Counted from the stretch's first letter, positions 15,859 through 25,237 are shown. The stretch is DNA of 64,000 nucleotides from Bacillota bacterium (GCA_023392615.1 JAEVYT010000040.1:1-64000), one strand, 5' to 3'. A program made the numbers and translations. The notes: generated from the sequence alone by a model not told the origin.

Positions 15859-16062
15859 ATGGCAAGTAACAATAGTTCTTCAGTTCCTCAGGCAAAAGAA
15901 GCTCTTAACCGTTATAAAATGGAGATCGCTAACGAAATCGGCGTTCCGTTAAAACAAGGTTATAATGGTGATTTAACAAGCAAACAGAACGGTTCTGTAG
16001 GTGGAGAAATGGTTAAACGTATGATCCAACAGCAGGAACAACAGATGTCTGGTGGTAAGTAA
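15859..16062 (+). CDS. Alpha/beta-type small acid-soluble spore protein
   Basis: 67 residues from ATG 15859 with ACGGAGG. The whole SASP domain is present: EALNRYKMEIANEIGV near residues 14-29, carrying the germination-protease cleavage region (E-I-A), then the G-(D/N)LTSKQNGSVGGEMVKRMI signature. These proteins coat spore DNA, shifting it toward A form and protecting it from UV, heat and chemicals, and are degraded by Gpr at germination. The gene proves the organism is a spore former. Expression in the forespore under sigma-G is expected from the family, but I cannot place the promoter. Confidence 0.97.
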   Translation: MASNNSSSVPQAKEALNRYKMEIANEIGVPLKQGYNGDLTSKQNGSVGGEMVKRMIQQQEQQMSGGK

Positions 16063-16110
16063 TTTATTAAATGAAACGTATTGCCCCTAAGGCGTAATAC
16101 AAATGAATAA

Positions 16111-16160
16111 AGCATCACTGATGATTGCTGAATGAAGCATTTGTCAGTGATGTTTTCATT
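16111..16160 (+). terminator. Terminator after the SASP gene
   Basis: CATCACTGA pairs with TCAGTGATG across a ~25-base loop containing GCTGAATGAAGC, followed by TTTTCATTTT. Confidence 0.75.
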
Positions 16161-16355
16161 TTAAATAACATTTCTTCTAAAAGTTAAAATATGTTGTATG
16201 AACATTTGGTTAATAAATTGAAAATGATATTTCCAAATAGATAATACATATGTTAAAATAAATTTTTATAGGGGTAAAGTAACCTCAAATAATACATGAG
16301 TCATGTGAATATTGGCATATATTTATATATATTATGAAAGGATGGACTAAAACAA

Positions 16356-17699
16356 ATGGGGAAGTATTTTGGAACGGATGGTTTTCGCGGCGAAGCGAAT
16401 AAAGATTTGACTGTAGAACATGCCTACAAAGTAGGTAGATTTTTAGGACATTATTATGGGAAGGATCATAAGGCAAATATAGTAATTGGCAAGGATACAA
16501 GAAGGTCAAGTTATATGTTTGAATATTCCCTTGTTGCAGGTTTGACAGCAAGTGGTGCTGATGTATATCTGTTACATGTAACGACCACTCCAAGTGTATC
16601 TTATGTAGTGCGCAGTGAAGGATTTGACTGTGGTATTATGATATCAGCGAGTCACAATGCTTTTTATGATAACGGAATAAAGATTATAAATGGGAATGGA
16701 TATAAACTAGAGGCAGAAATTGAAAATCAGATTGAGGCGTATATTGATAGTGAAAAAGATATGCTACCCTTTGCAACCCGTGAGAATATCGGAAGAACTG
16801 TGGATTATGCAATCGGTAGAAACCGTTATATCGGATATCTGATCTCATTGGCTACTAGATCATTTAAGGATAAAAAAGTTGGCCTTGATTTGGCCAATGG
16901 GTCTGCAACTACAGTGGCGAAGGGTGTGTTCGATGCATTGGGTGCCAAAACCTATGTGCTTCACAGTGAGCCAAATGGAACTAATATAAATGAGAAGTGT
17001 GGTTCAACACATATTGGAGATTTGCAAAAATTTGTATTGGAGCATAATTTAGATGTGGGGTTTGCTTTTGACGGAGATGCGGACAGATGTTTAGCAGTTG
17101 ATGATAAGGGTAATATTATAGATGGTGACTTGATTATGTATTTGTGTGGCGTATACATGAAAAACCGTAATGAACTGGCGAATAATACGATTGTTACTAC
17201 GGTAATGTCCAACTTAGGTTTATATAAAGCTTTAGATAATAAAGGAATTGCATATGAGAAAACCGCAGTTGGAGATAAATATGTGTTTGAAAATATGATG
17301 ACGAACGGTCATGCCTTGGGGGGTGAACAATCCGGCCATATCATATTTAGTAAACATGCAACCACCGGAGATGGCATACTGACCTCACTAAAATTAATGG
17401 AAGTAATGTTAGAGAGCAAAGCTCCTCTTTCAGAATTACTTAAAGAGATAAAGATTTATCCACAGCTTTTAGAAAATGTTAAAGTGAAAGACAAGAAAGC
17501 AGTAAATAATGATGCCAAAGTAATTGACATCGTCAAAAAAGTAGAAGATGAATTAGGATCAGAAGGGCGTATTCTGGTTAGGGAGAGTGGCACGGAGCAA
17601 TTGATCAGAGTTATGGTCGAAGCTAGTTCTCAAGAGATTTGCAGGCTACAGGTGGATAGAGTTATAGATGTAATGAAGAGCCAAGGATATGTAGGTTAA
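16356..17699 (+). CDS. glmM: Phosphoglucosamine mutase GlmM
   Basis: 447 residues from ATG 16356 after GAAAGGATG. It begins with GKYFGTDGFRGEAN, typical of GlmM. The catalytic serine loop is ISASHNAF (Ser ~99), the metal loop DGDADRC (~239-245), the sugar loop GGEQSGH (~324-330) and the phosphate loop RESGTEQLIRVMVE (~409). It converts glucosamine-6-phosphate to glucosamine-1-phosphate for UDP-GlcNAc and peptidoglycan. The second residue of the serine loop is the A-S-H-N form of the GlmM branch rather than a phosphomannomutase. A long inverted repeat follows the gene. Confidence 0.97.
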   Translation: MGKYFGTDGFRGEANKDLTVEHAYKVGRFLGHYYGKDHKANIVIGKDTRRSSYMFEYSLVAGLTASGADVYLLHVTTTPSVSYVVRSEGFDCGIMISASHNAFYDNGIKIINGNGYKLEAEIENQIEAYIDSEKDMLPFATRENIGRTVDYAIGRNRYIGYLISLATRSFKDKKVGLDLANGSATTVAKGVFDALGAKTYVLHSEPNGTNINEKCGSTHIGDLQKFVLEHNLDVGFAFDGDADRCLAVDDKGNIIDGDLIMYLCGVYMKNRNELANNTIVTTVMSNLGLYKALDNKGIAYEKTAVGDKYVFENMMTNGHALGGEQSGHIIFSKHATTGDGILTSLKLMEVMLESKAPLSELLKEIKIYPQLLENVKVKDKKAVNNDAKVIDIVKKVEDELGSEGRILVRESGTEQLIRVMVEASSQEICRLQVDRVIDVMKSQGYVG

Positions 17700-17707
17700 A
17701 TGAATTG

Positions 17708-17798
17708 TCTGTAATACCATATTATTATTTGGTGAAATTAGTAATTACGGAATGATTTATTCTATATTTTCACTAAAATGAAATATGGTATTTACAGA
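17708..17798 (+). repeat. Long imperfect inverted repeat after glmM
   Basis: Arms 17708-17737 and 17767-17798 match as complements over ~30 bases with few mismatches (TCTGTAA-TACCATATT...GGTGAAA against TTTTCACT...AATATGGTA-TTTACAGA), with a 29-base loop. Likely the glmM terminator, but no strong T-run follows, so a mobile palindromic repeat is also possible. Confidence 0.7.
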
Positions 17799-17910
17799 TA
17801 GAGGATGTTATTATATACTATGTTCAAACTGCCTATTAAAGTGGCGGAATGTACTTTTTTATATGGAGTGTATAGAAATGCCCATAAATGGTAAAAAGTA
17901 AAGTACATAA

Positions 17911-18010
17911 TTAAGGGAGGAAAAGCTCCTTACAATATCCAAGATAACAGGGAGAACATGCTCCCAAGAAAACAGGGAGGATACTTCCCTCAAGAATACA
18001 GGAGGAATTA
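17911..18010 (+). promoter_or_regulatory. Tandem SD-like repeats in the tig leader
   Basis: Three ~25-base direct repeats begin at about 17941, 17966 and 17991, each with A(A)CAGG(G)AGGA followed (in the first two) by a complementary TCCC, giving hairpins GGGAG/CTCCC and AGGGAGG/CTTCCCT. A related hairpin is at 17913-17931. The last copy is the true ribosome site of tig. This looks like a translational control element. Confidence 0.6.
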
Positions 18011-18014
18011 CAAA

Positions 18015-19301
18015 ATGAGTTTACAGGTTGAAAAGTTAGAAAAGAATATGGCAAAGCTTACAATAGAGGCTTCCGCTGAGGATTTTGACAAAGCTTTAGA
18101 AAAAGCTTATCAGAAAAACAAGGGTAAAATGAATGTACAGGGCTTCCGTAAAGGAAAAGCACCTCGTGCAATCATCGAGAAGATGTATGGCGTTGGTGTA
18201 TTCTATGAGGATGCAGCAAATGAGTTAATCCCAGAGGCATATGAGAATGCAGCGAATGAAAGTGGATTAGATATTGTATCCAGACCTGACATCGATGTTG
18301 TTCAGATTGAAAAAGGCAAGAACTTCATCTTTACAGCAGAGGTGGCTTTAAAGCCAGAGGTAACTTTAGGCGAGTATAAAGGTATCACAGTAGAGAAGAA
18401 AGAAGCAGAAGTAACAGAAGATGAGATTTTAGAACGTATTGAAAAAGAGCGCGAGCAAAATTCTAGAACAATTACTGTAGATGACAGAGCAGTACAAAAT
18501 GATGATATCACTGTAATTGACTTCGAAGGTTTCGTAGATGGCGTTGCATTTGAAGGTGGAAAGGGAGAAGATTATTCCCTTACAATCGGTTCTCATTCCT
18601 TTATCGATACATTTGAAGATCAGTTAATCGGCAAGAATATTGGTGAAGATTTAGAAGTAAACGTTACTTTCCCTGCAGAATACCATGCACCGGATTTAGC
18701 TGGAAAGCCTGCTTTGTTCAAAGTTAAGATTAAAGAAATCAAAGTAAAGGAACTTCCTGAATTAGATGATGATTTCGCTCAGGATGTATCTGAATTTAAT
18801 ACTTTGGATGAATACAAAGAAAGTATCAAGGCTACAATTAAGGAAAGCAAAGAAAAAGAATTAAAAGTTGCGAAAGAAAATGAGATCATCGAAAAAATCA
18901 TCGAAGGTGCAACAATGGATATTCCTGAGCCAATGATTGAGTCTCAGGTTAACCAGATGGCAGATGAATTCGCTCAGAGAATGCAATCACAGGGTCTTTC
19001 TATTCAGCAGTACTTCCAGTTTACTGGTATGGATCCTCAGAAGTTTATCGCTGACTTAAAGCCTCAGGCAGTGAAGCGTATCGAAAGCAGATTAGTACTC
19101 GATGCAATCGTTAAAGCCGAGAATATCGAAGTAAGTGATGAAGAGCTTAATAAAGAGCTTACAGACATGGCATCCAGATATCAGATGGAAGCAGACAAGT
19201 TATTAGAGTTAATCGGTGATAAGGAAAAAGAGCAGATTAAATCAGATATTGCAGTTCAAAAAGCTGTTGATTTTGTTGTTGAACAGTCGAAAGAAGCATA
19301 A
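18015..19301 (+). CDS. tig: Trigger factor (ribosome-bound chaperone, PPIase)
   Basis: 428 residues from ATG 18015, with CAGGAGG 8 bases ahead. An in-frame ATG at 17958 also has GGGAG ahead and would add 19 basic residues, less likely by family comparison. The ribosome-binding domain (1-110) has the signature GFRKGKAPR (43-51). The FKBP-type PPIase domain spans ~150-240, and the helical C-terminal arms ~250-428. It meets nascent chains at the exit tunnel. It heads tig-clpP-clpX, the standard quality-control cluster, though clpP has its own promoter. Confidence 0.97.
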   Translation: MSLQVEKLEKNMAKLTIEASAEDFDKALEKAYQKNKGKMNVQGFRKGKAPRAIIEKMYGVGVFYEDAANELIPEAYENAANESGLDIVSRPDIDVVQIEKGKNFIFTAEVALKPEVTLGEYKGITVEKKEAEVTEDEILERIEKEREQNSRTITVDDRAVQNDDITVIDFEGFVDGVAFEGGKGEDYSLTIGSHSFIDTFEDQLIGKNIGEDLEVNVTFPAEYHAPDLAGKPALFKVKIKEIKVKELPELDDDFAQDVSEFNTLDEYKESIKATIKESKEKELKVAKENEIIEKIIEGATMDIPEPMIESQVNQMADEFAQRMQSQGLSIQQYFQFTGMDPQKFIADLKPQAVKRIESRLVLDAIVKAENIEVSDEELNKELTDMASRYQMEADKLLELIGDKEKEQIKSDIAVQKAVDFVVEQSKEA

Positions 19302-19332
19302 ACTATATTGTTGAACCAATTGATCAAATGAG

Positions 19333-19362
19333 TTGATTGATGATGTTATTTCTATATATAAT
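19333..19362 (+). promoter_or_regulatory. Probable sigma-A promoter of clpP
   Basis: TTGATT (19333-19338), an 18-bp spacer and TATAAT (19357-19362) lie ~48 bases before clpP. No CtsR-type direct heptads are evident around it. Confidence 0.65.
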
Positions 19363-19409
19363 TAACATGATACTATTGGAGACAGAATGTAGATAAGGAG
19401 GGTAAATAG

Positions 19410-19991
19410 ATGAGTTTAGTACCTTATGTCATTGAGCAAACCAGTCGTGGAGAAAGAAGCTACGATATTTATTCAAGATTATTAAAGGAAAGAATTATTT
19501 TCCTGGGAGAAGAAGTTAACGATGTAACAGCCAGTTTGATTGTGGCTCAGTTGTTGTTCCTTGAGTCAGAAGATCCGGGTAAGGACATTAATTTCTATAT
19601 TAATAGTCCCGGCGGTTCTGTTACTGCAGGTATGGCAATCTATGATACCATGAATTATATTAAATGTGACGTATCCACCATTTGTATTGGTATGGCTGCT
19701 AGTATGGGTGCATTCTTGCTTTCAGGTGGAACAAAGGGTAAAAGATTTGCTCTTCCGAATGCGGAAGTTATGATTCACCAGCCATCAGGCGGTGCCAGAG
19801 GTCAGGCGACTGATATCAAAATTGTAGCGGATAACATCCTTAAGACCAGAAGAAAACTGAATGAAATATTAGCAAAAAACACCGGTAAACCGGTAGAAGT
19901 AATTGAAGTTGATACAGAGAGAGATAACTATATGAGTGCAGAAGAAGCACGTGATTATGGTATCATCGATGGTATTTTAACCAACAGATAA
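19410..19991 (+). CDS. clpP: ATP-dependent Clp protease proteolytic subunit
   Basis: 193 residues, ATG 19410 with AAGGAGG. The triad is visible as Ser98 in GMAASMG, His123 in MIHQPSGG and Asp172 in TERDNYMS. INSPGGSVTAGMAIYDTM (64-81) and YGIIDGIL at the end are typical. It forms the double heptamer that degrades proteins fed by ClpX. It is 76 bases upstream of clpX and likely co-transcribed. Length is standard. Confidence 0.98.
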   Translation: MSLVPYVIEQTSRGERSYDIYSRLLKERIIFLGEEVNDVTASLIVAQLLFLESEDPGKDINFYINSPGGSVTAGMAIYDTMNYIKCDVSTICIGMAASMGAFLLSGGTKGKRFALPNAEVMIHQPSGGARGQATDIKIVADNILKTRRKLNEILAKNTGKPVEVIEVDTERDNYMSAEEARDYGIIDGILTNR

Positions 19992-20067
19992 TATAACTTC
20001 ATGCATAAGTTATGCCAGGTCATGGGGTTTCATTAATCTATCACGTAGAAAATGAGGTGATTAGGTA

Positions 20068-21363
20068 GTGGCAGGAAAAGTAGATGACAGAAAACAACTG
20101 AGATGTTCCTTTTGTAATAAGACACAGGATCAGGTCAGAAAATTAATCGCAGGTCCGGGCGTATATATTTGTGATGAATGTATCGAGATATGCAGTGAAA
20201 TCATCGAAGAGGAATTTGATGGAGATACTGTAATCAATTCGGATATTAACCTGTTAAAGCCTGCAGAGATTAAAGCTTTTCTAGATCAACATGTTGTTGG
20301 TCAAGAAGAAGCGAAAAAGGTTCTCGCGGTTGCTGTATATAACCATTACAAAAGAGTGCTCGCTGAAAAGGATTTAGATGTTGAGCTACAGAAAAGTAAT
20401 ATACTAATGATAGGTCCTACCGGTTCTGGTAAGACATACTTAGCTCAAACACTGGCGAAGCTATTAAATGTTCCTTTTGCCATAGCAGATGCCACTGCGT
20501 TAACCGAAGCCGGATATGTTGGTGAGGACGTAGAAAACATTCTACTGAAAATAATTCAAGCAGCAGAATTTGATATTGAACGTGCCCAGTTCGGCATTAT
20601 CTATATCGATGAGATAGATAAGATTACAAGAAAATCAGAAAACACATCAATAACCAGAGACGTATCAGGAGAAGGTGTGCAACAAGCTCTGTTAAAGATC
20701 CTAGAAGGAACAGTAGCTTCTGTTCCTCCACAGGGCGGAAGAAAACATCCGCATCAAGAATTTATCCAGATTGACACGACAAACATTTTATTTATTTGTG
20801 GTGGAGCATTTGATGGACTTGAAAAGATTATTGAAGGCCGTATCGGACAGAAATCGATTGGCTTTAATGCTCAAATTATCGAAAAGAATAAGACCAATGT
20901 AGGTGAGTTATTCAAACAGGCCATGCCTCAGGATTTAATTAAATTTGGTTTAATTCCTGAATTTGTAGGTCGTGTTCCTGCAACGGTTGCACTTGATATG
21001 TTGGATGAAGCAGCATTAGTCAGAATTCTTACGGAGCCAAAGAATGCTATAACTAAGCAATATAAGAAACTGTTTGAGCTTGATGGGGTAGAACTTGAGC
21101 TTGAACCGGAAGCTCTTCAGGAGATTGCAAAGCAATCCTTTGAGAGAAAGATTGGTGCCAGAGGTCTTCGTGCAATCATGGAATCGGTTATGATGGATTC
21201 TATGTATAGTATACCTTCTGACCCGAAAGCGGTTAAGTGTATCATCACCAAAGAATCAGTGAAAGGTGAGGAAAAGCCGAAGGTAATCATTACTGATGAG
21301 AATGTTGCCAGAAAGCAGATCGCTAAACGCAGTTCAAAAAAAAGTAAAGATGAGATAGCATAA
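20068..21363 (+). CDS. clpX: ATP-dependent Clp protease ATPase subunit ClpX
   Basis: 431 residues starting at a GTG (20068) with TGAGGTGA ahead. The zinc-binding domain has Cys13, Cys16, Cys35 and Cys38 (CSFC...CDEC). The AAA+ domain has Walker A GPTGSGKT (~117-124), Walker B IIYIDEID (~177-184), the IGF-type loop for ClpP docking (near QKSIGFNAQI) and the C-terminal sensor-2 GARGLR. It unfolds tagged substrates into ClpP. Normally lon follows in this family of bacteria; here a terminator and ysxC follow instead. Confidence 0.98.
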   Translation: MAGKVDDRKQLRCSFCNKTQDQVRKLIAGPGVYICDECIEICSEIIEEEFDGDTVINSDINLLKPAEIKAFLDQHVVGQEEAKKVLAVAVYNHYKRVLAEKDLDVELQKSNILMIGPTGSGKTYLAQTLAKLLNVPFAIADATALTEAGYVGEDVENILLKIIQAAEFDIERAQFGIIYIDEIDKITRKSENTSITRDVSGEGVQQALLKILEGTVASVPPQGGRKHPHQEFIQIDTTNILFICGGAFDGLEKIIEGRIGQKSIGFNAQIIEKNKTNVGELFKQAMPQDLIKFGLIPEFVGRVPATVALDMLDEAALVRILTEPKNAITKQYKKLFELDGVELELEPEALQEIAKQSFERKIGARGLRAIMESVMMDSMYSIPSDPKAVKCIITKESVKGEEKPKVIITDENVARKQIAKRSSKKSKDEIA

Positions 21364-21369
21364 AACGAA

Positions 21370-21408
21370 AAGGGGATATTACAAAACGAAAGTTTTGCAG
21401 CATCCCCT
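21370..21408 (+). terminator. Terminator after clpX
   Basis: AAGGGGATATTACAAAAC pairs with GTTTTGCAGCATCCCCTT around a GAAA loop (mismatches in the middle). The T-run is short. Confidence 0.75.
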
Positions 21409-21663
21409 TGTTCATGTAACAACTACGAATATAAATCATTTATAAGGAACAAAGTGATATTACCTCACAAACAGGTTGTAAGTCACCAATCAGATTTTGT
21501 TTTTCCTTATCGAACATAAATGTTCGCTCCTGAAATACAAAAACTAATTACTATCTTACAAACAGCGTATTATGGTAATATAACATTATTCCTTATGATA
21601 TATATTTCTAGTTGTTACATGAATAAGGTTGAACACCTAACTTATAGAAGATTGGAGTACAAT

Positions 21664-22275
21664 ATGATAATAAAAAGTGCTAATTTGGAGACGGTGTGCG
21701 GCATCACTAGTACTTTACCGGAGAATGAGAAACCGGAGATTGCATTTGCGGGAAAGTCTAATGTAGGAAAGTCCTCATTAATCAATGCGCTTATGAATCG
21801 TAAGTCACTGGCTCGAACCTCTTCACAGCCCGGTAAAACGCAAACTATAAATTTTTATAATATTAATGATGAATTATATTATGTGGATCTTCCGGGATAT
21901 GGATATGCGAAAGTTTCGGTCGCAATTAAAGAGAAGTGGGGAAAGATGATTGAGCGATATCTAAAGAATTCCGCACAGTTAAAGGCGGTTTTTCTGCTGA
22001 TTGACATCAGACATGAGCCAAATGCAAACGATAGAAGTATGTATGACTGGATTGTTTATCAAGGTTTTACACCGATTATCATTGCAACAAAGCTAGATAA
22101 AATTAATCGTAGTCAGAAGGATAAGCAAATCAAATTAATACGCGAAACACTAAAGGTTGCACCAGGTACAAAAATACTGCCCTTTTCTTCACTAACGAAG
22201 CAGGGCAGGGATGAAATCTGGGATTGTATAGAAGAAGTTTCTGGGTTGAAATCTATGGATACACCGGTAGAATAG
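21664..22275 (+). CDS. ysxC: Ribosome biogenesis GTPase YsxC/EngB
   Basis: 203 residues from ATG 21664, with TTGGAG 7 bases ahead; the longer frame from 21520 has no ribosome site and no family similarity. G1 is GKSNVGKSS (30-38), followed by TSSQPGKTQTINFY (switch I), G3 DLPGYGYAKV and G4 ATKLDKI, with SSLTKQG as G5. TrmE-Era-EngA-YihA-Septin family. It is needed for 50S subunit assembly. Position after the clp genes is conserved in Firmicutes, usually with lon between. Confidence 0.96.
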   Translation: MIIKSANLETVCGITSTLPENEKPEIAFAGKSNVGKSSLINALMNRKSLARTSSQPGKTQTINFYNINDELYYVDLPGYGYAKVSVAIKEKWGKMIERYLKNSAQLKAVFLLIDIRHEPNANDRSMYDWIVYQGFTPIIIATKLDKINRSQKDKQIKLIRETLKVAPGTKILPFSSLTKQGRDEIWDCIEEVSGLKSMDTPVE

Positions 22276-22322
22276 CAACCGTAACTTTAAAAATATCATA
22301 TGGTAGAGAAGAAGCTTTGACT

Positions 22323-22847
22323 TTATTTGCTTTCCAGTAAGGTATTCATCAGGTAAGCATAGATATCAGAGCTTTTTTCTTTCCAGTTATTACAAAGATG
22401 AACCGCCTCTTCTTCGGTCGTAACAGATAAAGTTAAATCAATAATTGATGCTTCATTCTCGATTACACTTAAATGAGCAGCAAATTCACCTTTCTTTACT
22501 TGATAGAATTCTGCCGGAGTGGAAATCTCTGCTTGCAATTGGTACTTATTCTGAAGCAGATAAGCTTCAATATCCTCCTTAATTCCTGCTGAAATCATAT
22601 TATCAAAAAATACGAGAGTTTGGGAACCGCTTTCTGTAATTCTGTAGAGAGTACTATTCCGGATTGTTTTTGTGGTGATGAAAGAATCATCGATTAAATC
22701 GGAAATTGCTCTTTGAATGTTGAAATAATTCGTATATTCTTTCTCCAATATAAATGAAGTTAGCTGGGCGTTCGAAAGTGGAAAGCTCACTCTGCTAAGA
22801 ATATAAAGGATCATTAGTTTATATAACATAAAAGTATCAGATTGCAT
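22323..22847 (-). CDS. DUF4364 family protein
   Basis: 174 residues on the minus strand, ribosome site AGGAGGT. It matches the clostridial DUF4364 family: an N-terminal winged-helix-like region (LYKLMILYILSRVSFPLSNAQL...) that looks like a DNA-binding fold, then an alpha/beta half ending near YLMNTLLESK. The function is unknown; a regulator is a reasonable guess from the fold. It lies 36 bases downstream of the radical SAM gene and is probably in its operon, with malic enzyme first. Confidence 0.85.
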   Translation of the reverse strand: MQSDTFMLYKLMILYILSRVSFPLSNAQLTSFILEKEYTNYFNIQRAISDLIDDSFITTKTIRNSTLYRITESGSQTLVFFDNMISAGIKEDIEAYLLQNKYQLQAEISTPAEFYQVKKGEFAAHLSVIENEASIIDLTLSVTTEEEAVHLCNNWKEKSSDIYAYLMNTLLESK

Positions 22848-22883
22848 GGTTACCTCCTAGTACTCTAATCATTCTGCCGGGTT

Positions 22884-23837
22884 TTAAGTCATGCTATCGA
22901 GCTGTAATGGATACTTCTTTCCCTGATAATGATTTCCTTCTTTCATCGTTTGATGAATACGGTTTAAAACCAGTTTCTTATTTGCACTCCATAACGGAGC
23001 TAGTAACAGTTGCTTAGGTCCGTCCCCTGTGATACGGTGAATTACCATATCTGGTGGAAGAAGTTCAATACAGGTAATTACGAGATCAATATAATTCTCC
23101 ATGGATAAGATGTTTGTAAATTCACCTTGTTCATACATCCTTCCTAAATCAGTACCCTTAAGTACATGAAGCAATTGAAGTTTGACTCCTTGTACCTTGA
23201 GCATGGAGATATATTCCATGGTCTTTAACATATCATGTTTTGTTTCCTTTGGCAAGCCCAGAATCGTATGAACAATAACAGTGATTCCACATTCCGATAA
23301 GCGATTAACCTGATATTCAAACACGGATAAGTCATATCCTCTGCGTATCATTTTCGCACTTTTTTCATGGATCGTTTGTAAACCTAACTCAATCCATACA
23401 GGTTTTATCCGGTTCAATTCCTGTAAAAGAGAAAGAACGTGATCATTTATGCAATCCGGTCTGGTTGCAATTGAGAGGATGATAATATCTGGTTCAGAGA
23501 TTGCCTCCAGATATAGTTTACGAAGATATTCGATTGGTGCATAGGTATTGGTATAAGCTTGGAAATATGCGATATATTTGGCACCATCCGGGTTTTTTAT
23601 TTTTGAGTTTACCTTTATCTTTGCCTCTTCAATTTGATCCTTGATTGATTTACTCGGGGAGGAGGCGAAGTCCCCAGAACCGCCTTCGCTGCAAAAAATG
23701 CATCCTCTTGTATCTAATGTACCATCTCTGTTCGGACAACTCATACCACCGTTTAAGGATAGTTTGTATATTTTTTGGCCGTATTGATTCTTTAGTTCAT
23801 AATCAAGTGAATGATAGGGTTTTTGATCCCACATCAT
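22884..23837 (-). CDS. TIGR01212-type radical SAM protein (YtqA-like)
   Basis: 317 residues, minus strand. The cluster-binding cysteines follow the TIGR01212 spacing C-X11-C-X2-C: Cys34 (CPNRDGT), Cys46 and Cys49 (GCIFC). It also has IELGLQT, TRPDC and GLPKET blocks of the Elp3/MiaB-like radical SAM core. Relatives include B. subtilis YtqA; a tRNA or thiol-modifying role is suspected but unproven. Located 10 bases after malic enzyme, so likely co-transcribed with it. Confidence 0.92.
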   Translation of the reverse strand: MMWDQKPYHSLDYELKNQYGQKIYKLSLNGGMSCPNRDGTLDTRGCIFCSEGGSGDFASSPSKSIKDQIEEAKIKVNSKIKNPDGAKYIAYFQAYTNTYAPIEYLRKLYLEAISEPDIIILSIATRPDCINDHVLSLLQELNRIKPVWIELGLQTIHEKSAKMIRRGYDLSVFEYQVNRLSECGITVIVHTILGLPKETKHDMLKTMEYISMLKVQGVKLQLLHVLKGTDLGRMYEQGEFTNILSMENYIDLVITCIELLPPDMVIHRITGDGPKQLLLAPLWSANKKLVLNRIHQTMKEGNHYQGKKYPLQLDSMT

Positions 23838-23847
23838 AAAGTAGCCT

Positions 23848-25002
23848 CTACTTTCTAATGAATGCTTTTACCGCATTACTTACGAGATCGCTTACACGTG
23901 GATCAAAAGGCTGTGGCATAATATTATCTTCATTAAGATCCTTTTCATCAACTAAACCAGCAATTGCAGTTGCGGCTGCAAGTTTCATTTCTTCCGTGAT
24001 TTGTGTTGCTCTGCCTTCTAATGCACCTTTAAAGATACCGGGAAATGCAACAACATTATTTACCTGATTCGGGAAATCTGAGCGACCTGTCGCAACGACC
24101 TTAGCACCTGCCTGTTTTGCAATATCCGGCATAATCTCAGGTACTGGGTTTGCCATAGCAAAGATTATAGCGTCTTGATTCATTGAAGTGACCATCTCAG
24201 GAGTAACGATATTTGGTGCGGAAACACCGACGAATAAGTCGGCACCTTCTAGCGCGTCGGCTAAATTACCGTTTTTATTCGCGAGATTAGTTACCTTTAG
24301 CATATCTTTTTGCATCCAGTTTAAATTCGGATAATCCCTTGAGATAATGCCATGAATATCACAAAGTGTGAGATGTCGGAAACCGTAGGACAATAAAAGC
24401 TTGGAGATTGCGATACCTGCTGACCCTGCTCCGTTTACAACAATTTTGCAATCTTCTCTCTTTTTCCCTGTAACCTTTAATGCATTGATTGCACCTGCAA
24501 GAACAACGATAGCTGTACCGTGTTGATCATCGTGAAATACCGGTATATCTAAAAGATCCTTTAAACGATCTTCAATTTCAAAACATCTTGGAGCAGAAAT
24601 ATCCTCCAAATTAATTCCGCCAAAGGCTGGAGCAATATTTACGATGGTTTTGATGATTTCCTCGGTATCCTGGGTGTCAAGACAAATTGGAACCGCATTT
24701 ACACCACCAAATTCCTTAAACAGAACCGCTTTTCCTTCCATAACAGGCATTGCTGCATAAGGGCCAATATTACCTAAACCTAATACCGCGCTGCCATCAG
24801 AGATTACTGCAATCGTATTTGCTTTCATTGTATATTGATAAGCGGCTTCTTTATCCTTTGCAATTACCTTACATGGTTCTGCAACACCTGGGGTATAAGC
24901 CACCGCTAAATCTTCTCTTGATTTTACTTCACATTTGGAAGTGGTCTCGATTTTGCCACACCACTCTTCATGTTTTTTTAACGCTAGTTCATTAATATTC
25001 AT
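23848..25002 (-). CDS. NAD(P)-dependent malic enzyme
   Basis: 384 residues from the minus-strand ATG ending at 25002, which has GGAGG 5 bases ahead; an ATG 15 bases earlier overlaps that site. The malic domain shows SREDLAVAYTPGVAEPC (~33-49) and ISDGSAVLGLGNIGP, and HDDQHGTAIV is the cofactor-side catalytic block. The NAD-binding domain has VVNGAGSAGIAISKLL. It oxidatively decarboxylates malate to pyruvate, supplying NADPH or NADH. It is the short type without a phosphotransacetylase domain. First gene of a three-gene minus-strand operon. Confidence 0.95.
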   Translation of the reverse strand: MNINELALKKHEEWCGKIETTSKCEVKSREDLAVAYTPGVAEPCKVIAKDKEAAYQYTMKANTIAVISDGSAVLGLGNIGPYAAMPVMEGKAVLFKEFGGVNAVPICLDTQDTEEIIKTIVNIAPAFGGINLEDISAPRCFEIEDRLKDLLDIPVFHDDQHGTAIVVLAGAINALKVTGKKREDCKIVVNGAGSAGIAISKLLLSYGFRHLTLCDIHGIISRDYPNLNWMQKDMLKVTNLANKNGNLADALEGADLFVGVSAPNIVTPEMVTSMNQDAIIFAMANPVPEIMPDIAKQAGAKVVATGRSDFPNQVNNVVAFPGIFKGALEGRATQITEEMKLAAATAIAGLVDEKDLNEDNIMPQPFDPRVSDLVSNAVKAFIRK

Positions 25003-25237
25003 GTTTTCCTCCATCATGGTAAATCATTAAAATAATCATAGCACTATAAAAATCTTAAATCAAGCAAAATGCTAGCCTCACTCAGTATAATAACGTATGC
25101 TAATTATAAGTCGGGGTTATAAATAATTTGCAAACTACCATAGAAATAGTATGCAAAATACGTCATGTTGAACATTGAATCCCCATAACCAAAGTGGTAG
25201 AATATTTTACATTGTATGAAACAGGAGGTGTAAACAA

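Noticed and set aside
21440..21517. 25-codon minus-strand ORF with GGAG ahead, in the clpX-ysxC gap
   Set aside because: Too short to support, and its start lies within a hairpin. No similarity is visible. Left as chance.
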